Positions 1 to 12,190 of a stretch of DNA of 64,000 bases are shown here, one piece after another. Origin of the DNA: Hyparrhenia diplandra (Eukaryota > Streptophyta > Magnoliopsida > Poales > Poaceae); contig JADLZK010013214.1 in the NCBI GenBank assembly GCA_015847255.1, positions 1 through 64,000 on the forward strand, read 5' to 3'. Numbering within the stretch: position 1 is the stretch's first letter; each line of letters starts with the position of its first letter. The notes under the pieces were generated by a model. It did no database searches, was not told the origin of the DNA, and was given only the letters and a program-made list of their open reading frames with translations. The position numbers and the translations under genes are program-made.

Positions 1-779
1 CCATTCTATATTTGGTAATCTTGGCCTTCAAGTTGTAGAGTCTGAGCCATTTCAGGAGTAGAGTCCTAAACCGATCGTGATCGCGACACGATGTTCGAGA
101 GATATATAAGTAGCCTACCGGCCCACGCCAAATCATATAGAATATCATAGATCGACATCTCATCTTGGTTTAGAGAGGAGTCCCTTGAATGGACAACCTC
201 TCAACCTCAGAAGAATTGAGATAGAGTTTTTGCCTCTTCTTGTTGTTGTGCGGTGTAGCTACTCCAGCCCGATTGCTTGCGTGCACTAGCGGCCGGGCGA
301 AAGGTGTCTCCGAACCGTCGTCTTTGCGATCTGCGCAGCCGGGAGAGGCGAATAAGGTTTTTTGGCGCTCTTCGTGGATCGGCTCCCGATCTTCATCAAC
401 AACTTCTTCGACTTCCTCAGCAGCAGCCGATCTCACGGCCCGGCTGGCACAGAGGACCTCGGCGTTGCTTTTTAAGGCGAATAAGCGTGACCGCCCGATC
501 GGCGGCGGCGACACAGGAGGATCTCGGCGCCGCTTTTGGGAACCTCTTCATTACGTTTGTCCTCAACGTCGGCCGGTATTCTCGAGGATCAATCTATCCG
601 TGTGCTAGTTGGATTTACACTGCTTTATATGATCATGCTACGTGATATCATGATCCGTCCCCGCTAGTATATCGATATATTACGTCTGTCATGCTAGTAA
701 TTTAAACATGTTTAATCTAGTTCATCTATTTGTCATGAATTATATTTTTGGAATTAACTGAAATTACGATATCCCAACA
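1..779 (+). repeat. Left LTR of the copia element (5' end off-window)
   Basis: This stretch matches 5398-6176 along its whole length and ends in the same ATCCCAACA. The two copies differ by many substitutions and small indels, so the insertion is not recent, although some indels are of the single-base type seen elsewhere in the window. Confidence 0.93.
103..109 (+). promoter_or_regulatory. TATA box of the left LTR
   Basis: TATATAA sits in the left LTR and recurs at the equivalent place in the right LTR (5501-5507). The position fits the U3 promoter of a copia LTR. No activity can be inferred. Confidence 0.5.
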
Positions 780-869
780 ATCCAAAAACCTTATCATAGG
801 CTTTTTTTCTTGATTTAACTATGGCTTTTTCAGCGACGCGTCTTTGAGACTAGAAAAGTTTTCTAGTGC

Positions 870-3800
870 ACATATAAAGAGGTGGCGAGTTAAGGCCATG
901 CTCGGTTAGAGGCTAAGATGTTATGGGTTCTTGTTGGATCGCCTCATGGAAATATCTCTAAAGATAAGAGAAGATTCGGGGGAGACAACACTATCCTTAG
1001 AAGAACAATCCTAAACAAGTCTTGCTAGTCATCTAGAAGATGCAAACTTGCACTTTCAAGATGGGAGGGCATTGTGGGATCAATTGAATGCAACCATAGG
1101 TACATCTGAGTTGTACAATTATGGAGAGCTTTCATGACTACAAGATGGTTGCTAAGCGATCTATAGTCAAGCAAGCGCATGAGGTTGAACACATGGCAAA
1201 GAGAACTTGAACTCCTTAAGTATGTCATACCCAATGAATTTGTAGCGGATGCATTATTGCTAGGTTGCCTTCTTCATGGAAGAGCCGGCACAATTCTAAA
1301 ACACAAGAGACGAGAAAATATCGGTTGTAAACCCGATAGCATCTCTTGATGTTGAGGAAAAGATTCGGGTGAAGAATACTATTGAGAAGGGGAACAAGAG
1401 CCATTCTAGCACTAATATTGTGCAAGAAAACCCACATGGCAAGAACAAAGGGAATAAATCTTCCAATGCCAAGTTAGCAACTACCTTGACAAGAAGAAAA
1501 ATAATGATGAGGTGCCTTGCTTCACTTATGGACTGGCTTGGTCATTTTTTCGGTGAGAATAATAAGAATGTCAACCCTCGACTATTAGCAATGTTGATGA
1601 AGAGCGGTAATGTTCCTACTTTGTACTATCGGTATTTCAATCACCAAGTTGGTGGGTTGATACAAGTGCTAATATTCATGTGTGTCTTTGACATTTCTTT
1701 GTTTTCTTCTTATAAAGAGCTACAAGGTTCTTACGTCCTAATGGAGAATGGGTCACATGCTTACATTCGTGGTGTTGTTATTTGCAGAGAACCGAAGTTT
1801 ACTTGAGTAAAATCGCATAACCGGAAGAACATGCAACATGTCCCTACTATTCACAAAAACCTTGTTAGTGTTTCCCTTATTTTAAGAGATGGGTTTAAGG
1901 TAGTGATGGAGTCCAATAAATTAGTCATATCTAAGCATGGACAATTTATTGGTAAGGGGTTACGACTATGGCGCTTGTTCCGCCTAAGTTTGGCATATTT
2001 ATGCAATAAGTCGGTGAATCATATTTGTGGCACAATAAATGATAGTTCAAGTGTTTGGCATTCTCGTTTATGTCTTGTGAACTTTGGTTTGATGTCACAT
2101 TTATCTAGCTTGAATTTAATTCCAGATTTCACTATTGTCAAAGGTTCTAAGTGCCATAGTTGTGTGCAATCTAAGCAACCTCGAAAGCCTCACAAGGCGT
2201 AGGAGGAGAGACACTTGGCACCTCTAGAGCTCATACATTCGATCTATATGCGAGTTGAATGGTGTGTTGACTAAAGGTGGAAAGAGATATTTCATAACAT
2301 TGATTGATGATGCTTCTAGATATTGATATATTTACTTCTTTGAAAACTAAAGATGAGGCATTAGACTACTTTAAAATCTTTAAGGCTGAAGTTGAAAATC
2401 AACTAGAGAGAAAGATTAAACATCTAAGGTCGATCGTGGTAGTATTTGATGAGTTTTGTGCGGAACATGGTATTATTCACGAGAGGACGCCTCCCTATTC
2501 AACCGAATCCAACGGAATTGCCGAGAGGAAAACCGCCGCCGACCGACTTGGTTAACGCCATGTTAGGACACTCTTTGGTTTATCTAAGGCATGGTGGGGG
2601 AAGCTATATTGACTACGAGTCATGTCACGAATAGAGTTCCAAAACGAGAAATAAAGAGACAACGCCATATGAGATGTGGGGACGCCATATGAGATGTGGG
2701 TTGGTAGGAAACCATCACTTTCATACTTGCACACGTGGGGATGCTTGGCTAAAAAAGTCAATATTCCAATTAATAAGAAGCGTAAGCTTGGACCAAAAGA
2801 CGATAGATTATATCTTTCTTGGATATGCTTACAACAAAGCATTGCCTATCGATTTTTAGTAGTAAGATCCGAGAAGTTTCGATATGCTTGTAGATACTAT
2901 CTTTGAATCTCGTGATGCTACATTTTTTGAGAATATATTTTCTTTGAAATATATGCGTAGAAATGTTAGATTTTCTCTTGAATTAGCTCTCGATGATACT
3001 ATACCTATCGAATACCACTGTTGAGTCATTTGAACAACCACTTGAGAAGGATGATAATGAAGTTCTGTGAGGAACAAGAGACAAAAGGATTATAAAATCT
3101 TTTGGTGATGATTTCATTGTGTACCTTGTGGATGATACTCCCACCTCTATATCGAGGCATATGCATCTCAGGATGTAGATGATTGGAAAGTATTTGTTCG
3201 TGGTGAGATGGACTCGATTCTTTCTAATGGAACTTGGGAGCTATCTGATCTACCATTCGGTTGTAAATCAATTGGATATAAGTGGGTGTTCAAGAAGAAG
3301 CTTAGACCGATGGTACTATTGACAAGTACAAGGCTTGGCTTGTGGAAAAGGGTTATACTCAAAAAAGGAGGGCGAGGATTTCTTTGATACTTACTCACCT
3401 TTGCTAGAATGACCACTATTCGAACACTACTATCCTTGGTCGCCTCATATGGTCCGATCATTCATCAAATGGATGTAAAGACAGCTTTTCTATATGGAGA
3501 GTTGGATGAGGAGATTTTACATGGATCAGCCTCGATGGATTTATAGTAAAAGGTGAAGAGCAAAAGGTGAGCAAGCTATTGAAATCTTTGTATGGCTTGA
3601 AACAAGCACCTAAGCAAAGGCATGAGAACTTTGACACTACGTTAACTAGTGCGGGTTATGTTGTAAATGAAGCCGATAGGTGTGTGTATTATCGACATGG
3701 TGGGGGCGATTCTGTTATATTATGTTTATATGTTGATCTTTGGTTCCAACATTGATGTGATCAATGAAGTCAAGTCTTTCTTGTCTAAGAGTTTTGACAT

Positions 3801-4530
3801 GAAAGATCTAGGAGAGGGCGATGTAATTACGAACATCAAGCTAATTAAGGAAGAGAGTGGGATTACATTGTCGCAATCTCACTATGTTGAGAAGGTCCAC
3901 GAACCGTTTTGGCTTTATGGATAGAAAGCCTTCTCCAACACCTTATGATCCTAGTGTGACATTGCGGAAAAATAAAAAGAGTACTAAAGATCAGTTGAGA
4001 TACTCTCGAGATAATTGGTTCACTCATGTATTTAGCTAAGCGCGTAACTAGACCGGATATCTCTTTTTGCTGTGGAGCAAGTTGAGTAGGTATATGTCCA
4101 ACCCGGTGATGATCATTGGCATGTACTAGAGAGGGTCTTGTGCTATGTCGAGAGGTACAATGAGTTATGGCATACATTATTCCGGGCACCCACCGTGCTA
4201 GAGGGATATAGCGTCGAACTGGATATCCGATATTGCTCAAATCTAATACAACTCGGGTATGTCTTTACTCTTGGAGGTGGCTTGATGTCATGGAGGTCTT
4301 GTAAACATACTATTTTTACTAAATCAACCATGGAAGCAGAATTTCTTGCTTTGGATACAGCATCTGCGCAGAGGCGAGTGGTGCGTGAGCTCTTGTCCGA
4401 CTTGGCCGGTGGTAGAGAAACCCGAGACCGGCTATCCTTATGAACGTGATAATCAAGCGGTGATCACTAAAGTGAATAGTGCTAAGGATAATGCGAAGTC
4501 AACAAGACACACGTTAAAAGACGTTTAAAG
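870..4530 (+). pseudogene. Decayed copia gag-pol
   Basis: Pieces of one polyprotein can be followed across all three frames. About 1100-1500 is gag of the UBN2 type, with a lysine- and asparagine-rich tail. About 1690-1950 is the protease region and about 2020-2200 the GAG-pre-integrase segment with an H..C..C pattern. About 2275-2550 is integrase core (LIDDASRY, then ERTPPYSTESNGIAER). About 2660-2900 is the integrase C-terminal part (PYEMWVGRKP). About 3200-3930 is reverse transcriptase (KSLYGLKQAPK, then LYVD). About 4000-4530 is RNase H (MEAEFLALDTA). Each piece ends in a stop or frameshift, so no functional protein is expected. A 20-bp direct repeat at about 2655-2700 is one visible lesion. 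Confidence 0.9.
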
Positions 4531-5045
4531 ACCGTCGGGAAGTTGAGAAACTCGGAGTAATAAGCGCGGGCTTATGTCCAAGCGGAGATAAAAAACCTAG
4601 CAGATCCCTTTACTAAAAGGGCTATCACGTAATGTGATAGAAATTGCATCGAGGGAGATGGGTATGAGACCCATATGAGTTTACGTAGTAGTAACCCAAC
4701 CTTTTTGATCGGAGATCCCGTGACTAAGGATCCGGGAAGAACAAGCTATTGGTAAACCGAGGAGAGTATATTTATAACCCTCTCTAAGTGAAGATGCAAT
4801 AACTCTCAAATCCATTGAGGCCTCAGTATGGCGGGTTGGCTAATGCCTTAATATGTTCTATTGGCTTAACAAGCGAAGATGCGATCCTACGAGCATTCTT
4901 GAAAGAACATACCTATATGAGTTGATTGTTAAACGTCATAGTCTATGAGATTTGGGTGGTCTCTAGTAAACTCATGAAGAGACCCGGGGAGTATGACGTA
5001 TATGCTCCACCCGGGGGGTAAGGCTCTTGGCGGCCGGTACTAATC

Positions 5046-5218
5046 GGCTTTAAGTAAAGCATGTTCACACAAAACTTGCAATTCAAGGCGTAGTCCATTG
5101 TTCAAGTTGTGAATAAGTGTAGCTTAAGGACCAGGTACTAGTGTGGCTTTAAGTAAAGCTTGTTCGCACAAAACTTGCAATTCAAGGCGTAGTCCATTGT
5201 TCAAGTTGTGAATAAGTG
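5046..5218 (+). repeat. Two-copy tandem repeat in the copia 3' untranslated region
   Basis: Units 5046-5119 and 5145-5218 are about 74 bp each with a period of 99 bp and differ at only a few bases. They lie between the RNase H remnant and the right LTR, so they belong to the element's non-coding 3' region. Confidence 0.85.
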
Positions 5219-5332
5219 CTTTTAAGGACCTAGGCGAAGTTCAACTTTACGTCTCTGCGAAATACTAGGTATATTAAACAACAACAAGAATTGATAAAAC
5301 TCTAAATGGGTATTTGAGATCCGGGTGGGGAT

Positions 5333-6176
5333 TGTTGGAATTTAGATGGGCTTGGCCCAATAACAAATTCGGAAATTCCTAGAGAGATCTCAAAGGCTCA
5401 TTCTATATTTGGTAATCTTGGCCTTCAAGTTGTAGAGTCCTGAACCGACTCACGAGTAGAGAGTCCTAAACCGATCGTGATCGCGACACGATGTTAGGGA
5501 TATATAAGCGACCCTACGGCCACGCCAAATCATATAGAATATCATAGATCGACATCTCATCTTGGTTTAGAGAGAGTCCCTTGAATGGACAACCTCTCAA
5601 CTCGAGAATTGAGATAGAGTTTTTGCCTCTTCTTGTTGTTGTGCAGGTGTAGCTACTCCGGCCCGATTGCTTTGCGTGCACTAGCGGCCGGGCGGTAATC
5701 TCGGAACCGTCGTCTTTGCGATCCCCGCTTGGCCGGGAGAAGGCGAATAAGGTTTTTGAAGCGCTCTTGAGCGATCGCTCCCGATCTTCATCAACAACTT
5801 CTTGAACTTCCTCGGCAGCCAGCCCGCCAATCTACGGCAGCGGCACACTGAGGACTCGGGCGTTGCTTTAAAGGCGAATAAGCGGCGGCCGCCGATCGGC
5901 GACGGCGACACGGAGGATCTCGGCGTCGCCGCGGGAACCTCTTCATTACGTTGTCCTCAACGTCGGCCGGGTATTCTCGAGATCCAATCTATCGGGTGTG
6001 CTGGTTGGATTTACACTGTTGCTATGATCATGCTACGTGATATCATGATTCGTCCCGCTAGTATATGCGATATCTTGATCTGTCATGCTAGTAATTTAAA
6101 CATATTTAATCTAGTTCATCTATTTGTCATGAATTATATTTTGGAATTAATCCGGAAATTGCCTGATATCCCAACA
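5333..6176 (+). repeat. Right LTR of the copia element (844 bp)
   Basis: The LTR starts TGTTGG and ends CCAACA, giving the canonical TG...CA ends. It is the complete version of the left copy and contains the same TATATAA at 5501-5507. Confidence 0.93.
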
Positions 6177-6957
6177 AGTAAGCTCCCTTAATTTTTAGGG
6201 ACCCAATCCGAGACACCCATGGCTCCCTTTAATTTTTAGGGACCCAATCTGAGACACCCTTGGCTCATCACTGTCATTATCATCCACATTGTCGATAGCT
6301 ATAAAATACACATCGCCAAAGAAGCTCGTGTAAATAGCGTAGAGCTTCCCTTGGAAGAAGACCATACTTGAGAGTAACAGACACCCCATATGTGCACTCA
6401 CTGACCATGAAGCAGCCCCTGGTCGGCATAAAGCAATTGTAGAGAGATCCCCAACAGCAAGTATGGCATGCAGCGACGAGGGGCGTGGAGCACACAACCA
6501 GCGAGAGTACAGATATCACACTTGTGTCCTTGTTGTTCATCCAGGTGCCCATCCCAAGGTTTATGTCTTCATCCATCTTCAGAGGCTCTTCGTAGTAGCT
6601 ACACGAAGACAGGTTGGGAAGCCGTATGGTGGCGTTGGTGAAGTGGTCCATCAGGAAGCAGCGGCCGTCACGGCGTGACACGAGAAGGCCCTCGCCACAG
6701 GAGGTGTGGTAGCGCACGCCATCCGGCAGCTGGAAGGTCTCGCCACGTGGGAAGCTGGTGGCGCTGCCGTCAGGAAGCACGCACCACGGCACCGGCGACA
6801 GCGGCAGCAGGCAGCACTGCCGCGCCCGCGGAGCGCCACGTGCGGCAGGCAACAGTGAAGAAGGCACGGTCAGCGCGCTTAGGCAGGCGGAGGAACACTA
6901 ACCCGAGGAGCTCCGGTGGAGGTTCGACCACGGTGGCGAGCCCTGGACTTGCGCCAT
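6177..6957 (-). pseudogene. F-box/DUF295 gene copy 1, 3'-truncated by the copia insertion
   Basis: Read on the minus strand from the ATG at 6957, the product begins MAQVQGSPPWS, followed by an F-box-like segment (PPELLGLVFLRLPKRADRAFF). A DUF295-type beta-rich region follows (VLPDGSATSFPRGETFQLP, then LCRPGAASWSV, MVFFQGKLYAI and DEPRVSQIG). The reading frame changes at about 6925, 6830 and 6480. The homology stops where the LTR begins, so the last third of the gene is missing or lies beyond the left edge of the window. F-box proteins of this class are candidate substrate receptors of SCF ubiquitin ligases. Copies 2 and 3 downstream are close paralogues. Confidence 0.85.
6180..6262 (+). repeat. 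Two-copy 41-bp tandem duplication at the edge of F-box copy 1
   Basis: Two units, about 6180-6221 and 6222-6262, repeat the segment that encodes the RVSQIG region of the F-box protein. They differ at a few positions. The duplication abuts the LTR end and is absent from F-box copy 2 (about 10930-10980). Confidence 0.8.
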
Positions 6958-7039
6958 CCTGCAAAACAAACAGAGCAAAGACATGGCCAGGTCGTCGGCA
7001 CATAATCGAACACCTGGTGGGCACAAAGAACGACCTGTG

Positions 7040-7521
7040 ACGCCTACGAATTACTTGGGTTCAAAAGAATCGTCTTGTTCACAAATCACATGGGTTGAGA
7101 AGCACAGCATGACCAGTAAACGGATTCAAAGAAGATAACTCATGGGATTGCTGGAAGGGATCTAAATGAATCGACCACTGAAACAGCAACATAATCGACC
7201 ACTGAAACATCTCTTAGCCTCCACCTCTTAGCCTCCATCTCTTAGCCTCCACCAGGGCTGTTGTGGCAGTTTAGGCTTTAGAGGAAGTGAAGAGGTCGGC
7301 GAGGCTGTGACGATGGAGATTCATTCGCTGTGTCAGGGCCACGAAACAGCTATTGAAGCCCACGCCTTCTTCAATTTAGGCCCAAAAGAAAGGACACTCG
7401 TGCTCACTTATCATCATTACTTCTTTCCAAAAAAAATCATCACCATTTCTTCTGCTCAAAAAATTTTAAAAAAAGTATCACTATCGGTGTTTTTAAACGG
7501 GGTGGTACCGACCAGTGAATT
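7040..7521. other. Upstream region of F-box copy 1, no gene seen
   Basis: This contains short degenerate repeats of a CTTAGCCTCCA motif at about 7205-7255 and A-rich runs near 7425-7475. It probably holds the 5' leader and promoter of F-box copy 1, but no leader exon could be matched to those of copies 2 and 4. Confidence 0.4.
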
Positions 7522-8548
7522 TGTGTTGCGTGCTCCCTAAACCAGATATGTTATGCAAGACAGACACAAGAGATTTATACTGGTATAGGCACCAAATGTC
7601 CTAGGTCCAGTGTGCCACGCTGCCTTGTATTATCTCACACAGGTGTGCTCGTAGTAGGGATTACAAGCGGGTGAGAGAGGGAGCGGATCCCAGGTCTCGA
7701 AGTGGTGATTGAGACAAATGCCAATGTGTGAGGGGAAGGCAAGCGAGTGGTCTGTATGTGTTCGCCCACCTTGTTCGGCTCTTGGTCGCCCCCTTTTATA
7801 GTCGAAGGGAGCGACATAGGTTACAAAGTGTGAGCTATTTATTCGAGGAGGTATGCGGTTGAGTCCTATTCGCTTGTCCGAGCCCTATTCATCCTTGTTG
7901 AGATATCCGAGCCTTGTAGCGACGCGTGTGTGTGTGTGTGGGGGGGTTGGGACCGATGTTATTGCCGTCCTTGTAGCTTTGACCCGTAAAGCGGCGAGGC
8001 CTAGGGCACGGGCACCGAGGCCCAAACAGGGCGCCAAGCGTCCCCACCGAAGCCTTAGATACCTACCCCCAGGCCTATCTCGTACGGGGGCCTCGACTAG
8101 ATGTAGCAAAAGACGTCGATCTCGATGGTTGAAATAGTGGTTAGAGTAATAGCGTGCGGTAACTTTGGCCACTGTTGCAGTGTCGCAATAAAAAGAAGAA
8201 AGAGGGATAACGATCTCGTTTCGGAGTTAGGAAGATTAGTGACGGTGTCGTGGATTCGCGGGTTAGCAGAGTACATTAAATGAGGGTGCCGCCCCTTGTC
8301 GGGCGGTGTTGAGTCCATTGCCCCGTCGAATATGTGGTCCCACAACAGCTCGGGCGAGACGGAGATGGATCGAGGCCCGAGCTAGCCTCGGCGATCGGAA
8401 GTTAGCCCCGAGGTATGGTCTAGTCTCGGGCGTGTCGAGTTACGCCGCCGAGGCCCCGAGCGGCCTTGGTTGGCGGGGTATTTGTAGTTTGGTCAAGTTG
8501 GTTTTATCGGGGTATACGTGTGAGGGATAGGGGGTCCATATCCCCACA
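7522..8548 (-). mobile_element. Solo LTR, probably Ty3-gypsy type (about 1.03 kb)
   Basis: On the minus strand the sequence starts TGTGGGGATATGGACCCCC and ends GGAGCACGCAACACA, with TG...CA ends. A TATAAAAGGGGGCGACC promoter lies at about 7786-7802, followed by transcribed-LTR-like sequence with the motif CCAGTATAAATCTCTTG common in grass LTRs. No internal retroelement sequence or second LTR is adjacent, so it is a solo LTR. The flanks (gaatt and gtgag) do not form a convincing target duplication, so the ends could be a few bases off or the LTR may come from recombination between elements. Confidence 0.72.
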
Positions 8549-8589
8549 GTGAGTCTAATCATTTGCCTCTCTTATCCCTTGTTGAGGGT

Positions 8590-8940
8590 AGGCACGCTAA
8601 TGGGTGAATACCCACCCCAAACCCGCCCCAACCCATATTTTAAAACCCTAACTACCACCCCCCGCCCGCCCCGTCCCCCCAATGCCCCAACTTCGCCCCA
8701 ACCCAAAGTCACGACGGAAGATTATATATGACTTATGCGCCGATCTATGACCATAGAGCCCCAACCCGTCCCAACCTGTTTCTCGTTGGTCAACCCAACC
8801 CGTCCCAACTTTGTTTGTGTCGCCAACCCAACCCCCCCAACCCGTTTCACGCAGTGTCACCCATTTCCACCCGCCCTAATAGTACCTCAGATTAAAAACA
8901 CGCCCCAAAATACCCGCTCAACCCCGCCCCATTAGTAGGG
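8590..8940. repeat. C-rich degenerate repeat (CCCAACCC-like)
   Basis: The plus strand carries many variants of CCAACCCGTCCCAAC and ACCCACCCC. The minus strand is therefore rich in GGG runs that could form G-quadruplexes. Similar blocks occur in subterminal regions of plant DNA transposons, but no terminal inverted repeats were found here. Confidence 0.6.
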
Positions 8941-8949
8941 CTAGTTGAG

Positions 8950-9700
8950 GGTTAGGAGGGCTCTTATCGTGTTTGTTTGAGTACCCTAATTATGGAACCC
9001 AACAATCACCATTTATTTTTCTACAAAAAATGACAAAAGTAAATTGTTATCCTGGCTAAATAATCATTCGAGACCCTTTATACAATTATATGTAGTTCAT
9101 TTCCCCGACAAAAACCCTCTTTAAAATTTAGCGGTGGCAGGCACATCAATTTTGCTCTTCTTCTTTTTGAAAAAAAAAAAATTCTAATAAAACTCATCAT
9201 TGCACATAAACAAGTAGGACGGTCTTTTTTTTTCTCCCCTTGAGCAAGTCGACCAGGCCTGAACAGGCAGACGCAATCCAACAAAACAGAAACAGGTACG
9301 CAATATCAGTGCTTGCTTCAGACCATGCATGATGATCCTCCTGCACAGATCGCGCAGATTATGCAGCAACTTCTCTAAAATCTGAATGAAGCGCACAAAT
9401 CCAACCACAGTTCACAGCAGGAAAACCTTATTAAACCCACTGCTCAACAGGTCATGCAGTCACTCGTTCATACACACAGCAAAAAAGATGTCATTCCTAG
9501 CTGACTAGAACTGTGTTTGAACTAAGAGGCAACACATGCAAATGGCCTCAGAAATTTTGAGAAACTATATTGGTAGATAGATCATCCATTCATCCTACAA
9601 AGATCATGCAGCAACCTCCCAGAAAATGAGACAAACACAGAACCAAAAGCATGATAACAGATCCATTTGGCCATGTGAAGATTTCTATCAGCATTTTTTA
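8950..9700. other. Downstream region of F-box copy 2, no gene seen
   Basis: This is AT-rich sequence with poly-A and poly-T tracts near 9170 and 9225. It follows the last exon of F-box copy 2 on the minus strand, so it is a likely 3' untranslated and intergenic region. No coding sequence could be supported. Confidence 0.4.
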
Positions 9701-9704
9701 AATG

Positions 9705-11677
9705 CTAGCTCTTCTCAGTCTCAGTGTAGAGTGGTACAGGTATTATCAGCACAACAGGTCCCTCAACATCAAGCATCAGAGGTTCCACAATTTCCTGCGG
9801 ATCCTGCAGCTCCATCTGTCTCACCTGCATTGGAAAAACCATCACAGAAGCGTAAAGGTGTGGCTCAAACGACCAAGTGACTTTTCATGAATGAAACCTA
9901 TGTCAGTCAATATAATCTAAGCCACTTATAACAAAAAGTTGTTTAATGCTATTTTCGACACATAATTTGTTAGGATTGCATCTGTGATATATCCTTGTGA
10001 ATCGTGACAAAGATGTGTCCAAGATGAAACACATTTCACTAGCATCTCCTTTCACATTCATCTAGAAAACAAAACTGCACTTTGTTTTTCAAAGTGATTG
10101 TTGGAACCTCAGAATACAAGTCTCATATAAGAATCCCTTGAGAGGTAGGCTCTTTTTTTTTTTAGCTTCCATGTAAAATAAAAAGTTTGGACATGAGTCT
10201 TGTGCTTGTGTTTTATTGCACATGCACATCTATGCCAGCACATTGGATTCCCAATAAAAGGATATTATACCCTGTTCGTAACTGTATGATGGCATCATTT
10301 TGGCACTTTACATGATTTATAACTCAGGTTATCTAGTTGCTGTCAAAAAAAAAACATAAATTATCTAGTGAACATTGAAACATGTAGGAAATAAAGTATA
10401 CAGCTATTTACAGTTGAGGAAAAACAATTTGATTTTGCTGGGAGAACATCAAAGTATTTTTTTTACTTATTTTAGAACCCATAGAAAAAAGTGCAATCAC
10501 ACTTACCCTGTGAGAATATCCAGATTGCGGGAACTTTTCCAGTCTTCGGCGATAACATAGGCAAGGGTGAATAGAACTTCTCATCTTTCATGTCATACAA
10601 CTCACAAGCTGTAGCTGTCTTCTTCGTGAAACCATCCAGGAAAAAGATACAGTCCCGTGAAAGATCAGAGGGAGACACATGGACAGCTCTGGAGCACCCT
10701 CGCCCAATGAACAATGCTTGGTCATTCCCCAAAGTCTTCATCTCAGCCCACAAGTGCCGCTCAAGATTAGCCTCAAACACTACTAACCCACTACGAGCAG
10801 CCACAAAAACCATAGAGCGACTTCCAGATTCGTGCTCTATTTTATAGGCAAGTTTTTTGCAGACCATTAGCAGTGTGCCATGGAATTCAAAAAGATAAGG
10901 CACCCAGATGAACTCTTCTTGGCGTGGACATGAAATTCCCCCAATGAGAAGCTCAATCCGAGACACCCTTGGCTCACTGTCATACTCATCCACAATTGCT
11001 ATAGCAATCAGATTCTCAGACCGAAAGATGCTGAAGTGGCAAAGAGCGTAGATCTTCCCTTGCAAGAAGACCATATCTGAGAACAGCCAACGCGCGTCTC
11101 ATCCACTCTCACTGACCATGCAGCAGCCCCTGGTCGGCACAGAGCAATTGTAGTGACAGATCCAATAGCAACTATGGCAGCGATGAGGCGCGCGGAGCAC
11201 ACAACCAGGGAGGTTACTACTATCGCATCTTTGTTTTGTTGTCCAACCGGGTGCCCCGGATCTCAGGGACAGTATAATCTCCGTTGCCTGCCACAGGCTC
11301 TCGGTAGTAGCTGCGAGACGACAGGCTAGGAAGGGGCATAGTGGCCTTGGTGAACTGGTTCATCAGCAAGCAGCTGTCATCATCATTGCCCGACAGGAGA
11401 AGCCACTCGCCACAAGATTTGTGGTAGCGCATGCCGGCCGGCAGCTGGAAGGTCTCGCCGCGAGGGAAGCTGGTGGCGCTGCCATCAGGAAGCACGAGCC
11501 ACGGCAAGGGCGACGGTGGGGGCAGGTGACAGTGTCGCGCCGCGGAGCACCACGCGCGGCAAACGGAATGAAAGAAGGCCCGATCGGCACGCGTGGGGAG
11601 GCGGAGGAACACCAGCCCGAGGAGCTCCGAAGGGAGGTCCGACCATGGCGGTGCCAGCGGGCCTTGGACTTCCCCAT
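9705..11677 (-). CDS. F-box/DUF295 protein, copy 2 (two exons, apparent frameshifts)
   Basis: The start is the ATG at 11677, just after a tttgcag acceptor, matching the starts of copies 1, 3 and 4. Exon 1 (about 11677-10507) encodes an F-box (PPWSDLPSELLGLVFLRLP, residues about 12-45) and then a DUF295-type domain (FPRGETFQLP, LCRPGAAAWSV, MVFLQGKIYAL, DLSRDCIFFLDG). It ends at a GTAAGT donor. Exon 2 (9824-9705) encodes a short acidic tail ending TETEKS and a stop. Exon 1 changes frame three times (near 11655, 11240 and 11088). Each change can be explained by one missing base in a short homopolymer, so the gene may be intact in life. The expected role is substrate binding in an SCF-type ubiquitin ligase; this is family knowledge, not shown here. 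It is the best preserved copy of the cluster. Confidence 0.7.
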
Positions 11678-12060
11678 CCTGCAAATAGGAGAAAGGTGTA
11701 ATCAGAAGGAGCAGAAAACAACGAGAGAGGCATGTTGGCATAGAAACAAACACCTGGTGCACATGGAATGGCAGTGTGTCAATTTTTATCAAAAAACTCT
11801 TATAATAATGATACTGATCCATCACATTTGATTCTTATCAAGAACACTGGATGCTTCTTCTTCTTCACAAATCTCAAGCCCGCAAGCACGAAACAATCGA
11901 CCATCGAATCAAGAACATGCGGAAGGGACATAGGTACGGGAACATCAACAACATCCGTGGCGACCTCGCACGTCGACAGCGACGACAAGCGAGGAAGCCC
12001 GAAGGCAGAGTGATGAAGGAAAAGAGAGGAAGGGAGGGAGAGAAGATACACGGAGAATAC

Positions 12061-12190
12061 CTTGGACGCGTCGTCGGCCGCCGCCCGCCGGTGGCCGCTG
12101 CTGCGGAGTGTGGACGGTGGGTGGGGTGGTGGGGATTCGGTCTCTCACTCTCTCGGAGCCTATCGCTGCTGCGAAATGGACCTGCTGGGC
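12061..12190 (-). other. Probable 5' leader exon of F-box copy 2
   Basis: On the minus strand this GC-rich segment ends CCAAG followed by GTATTC, a splice-donor-like junction. It is paralogous to 19666-19850, which stands at the same distance upstream of F-box copy 4. The next acceptor is the tttgcag directly before the ATG at 11677, so the leader intron would be about 0.4 kb. Confidence 0.5.

Larger units (their letters stand above)
1..6176 (+). mobile_element. Ty1-copia LTR retrotransposon, nearly complete, decayed
   Basis: Two long direct repeats flank gag-pol remnants in the order gag, protease, integrase, reverse transcriptase, RNase H, which is the Ty1-copia order. The first LTR lacks about 65 bp because the window starts inside it. 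The right LTR begins TGTTGG and ends CCAACA. A purine-rich stretch (about 5321-5331) precedes the right LTR. A weak match to an initiator-Met primer site lies just after the left LTR (about 790-801). The coding region is broken by many stops and frameshifts, so the copy is not autonomous. It lies directly against the 3' end of a truncated F-box gene. The left target duplication is outside the window; the right flank starts agtaa. Confidence 0.93.

Noticed and set aside
7515..8553. A 5-bp target duplication for the 1.03-kb solo LTR (gtgaa versus gtgag)
   Set aside because: The left match is not adjacent to the TG end and has a mismatch, so no duplication is claimed.
11421..11831. Plus-strand open frame of 136 codons
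   Set aside because: It is antisense to the conserved F-box exon of copy 2, which explains the absence of stops.
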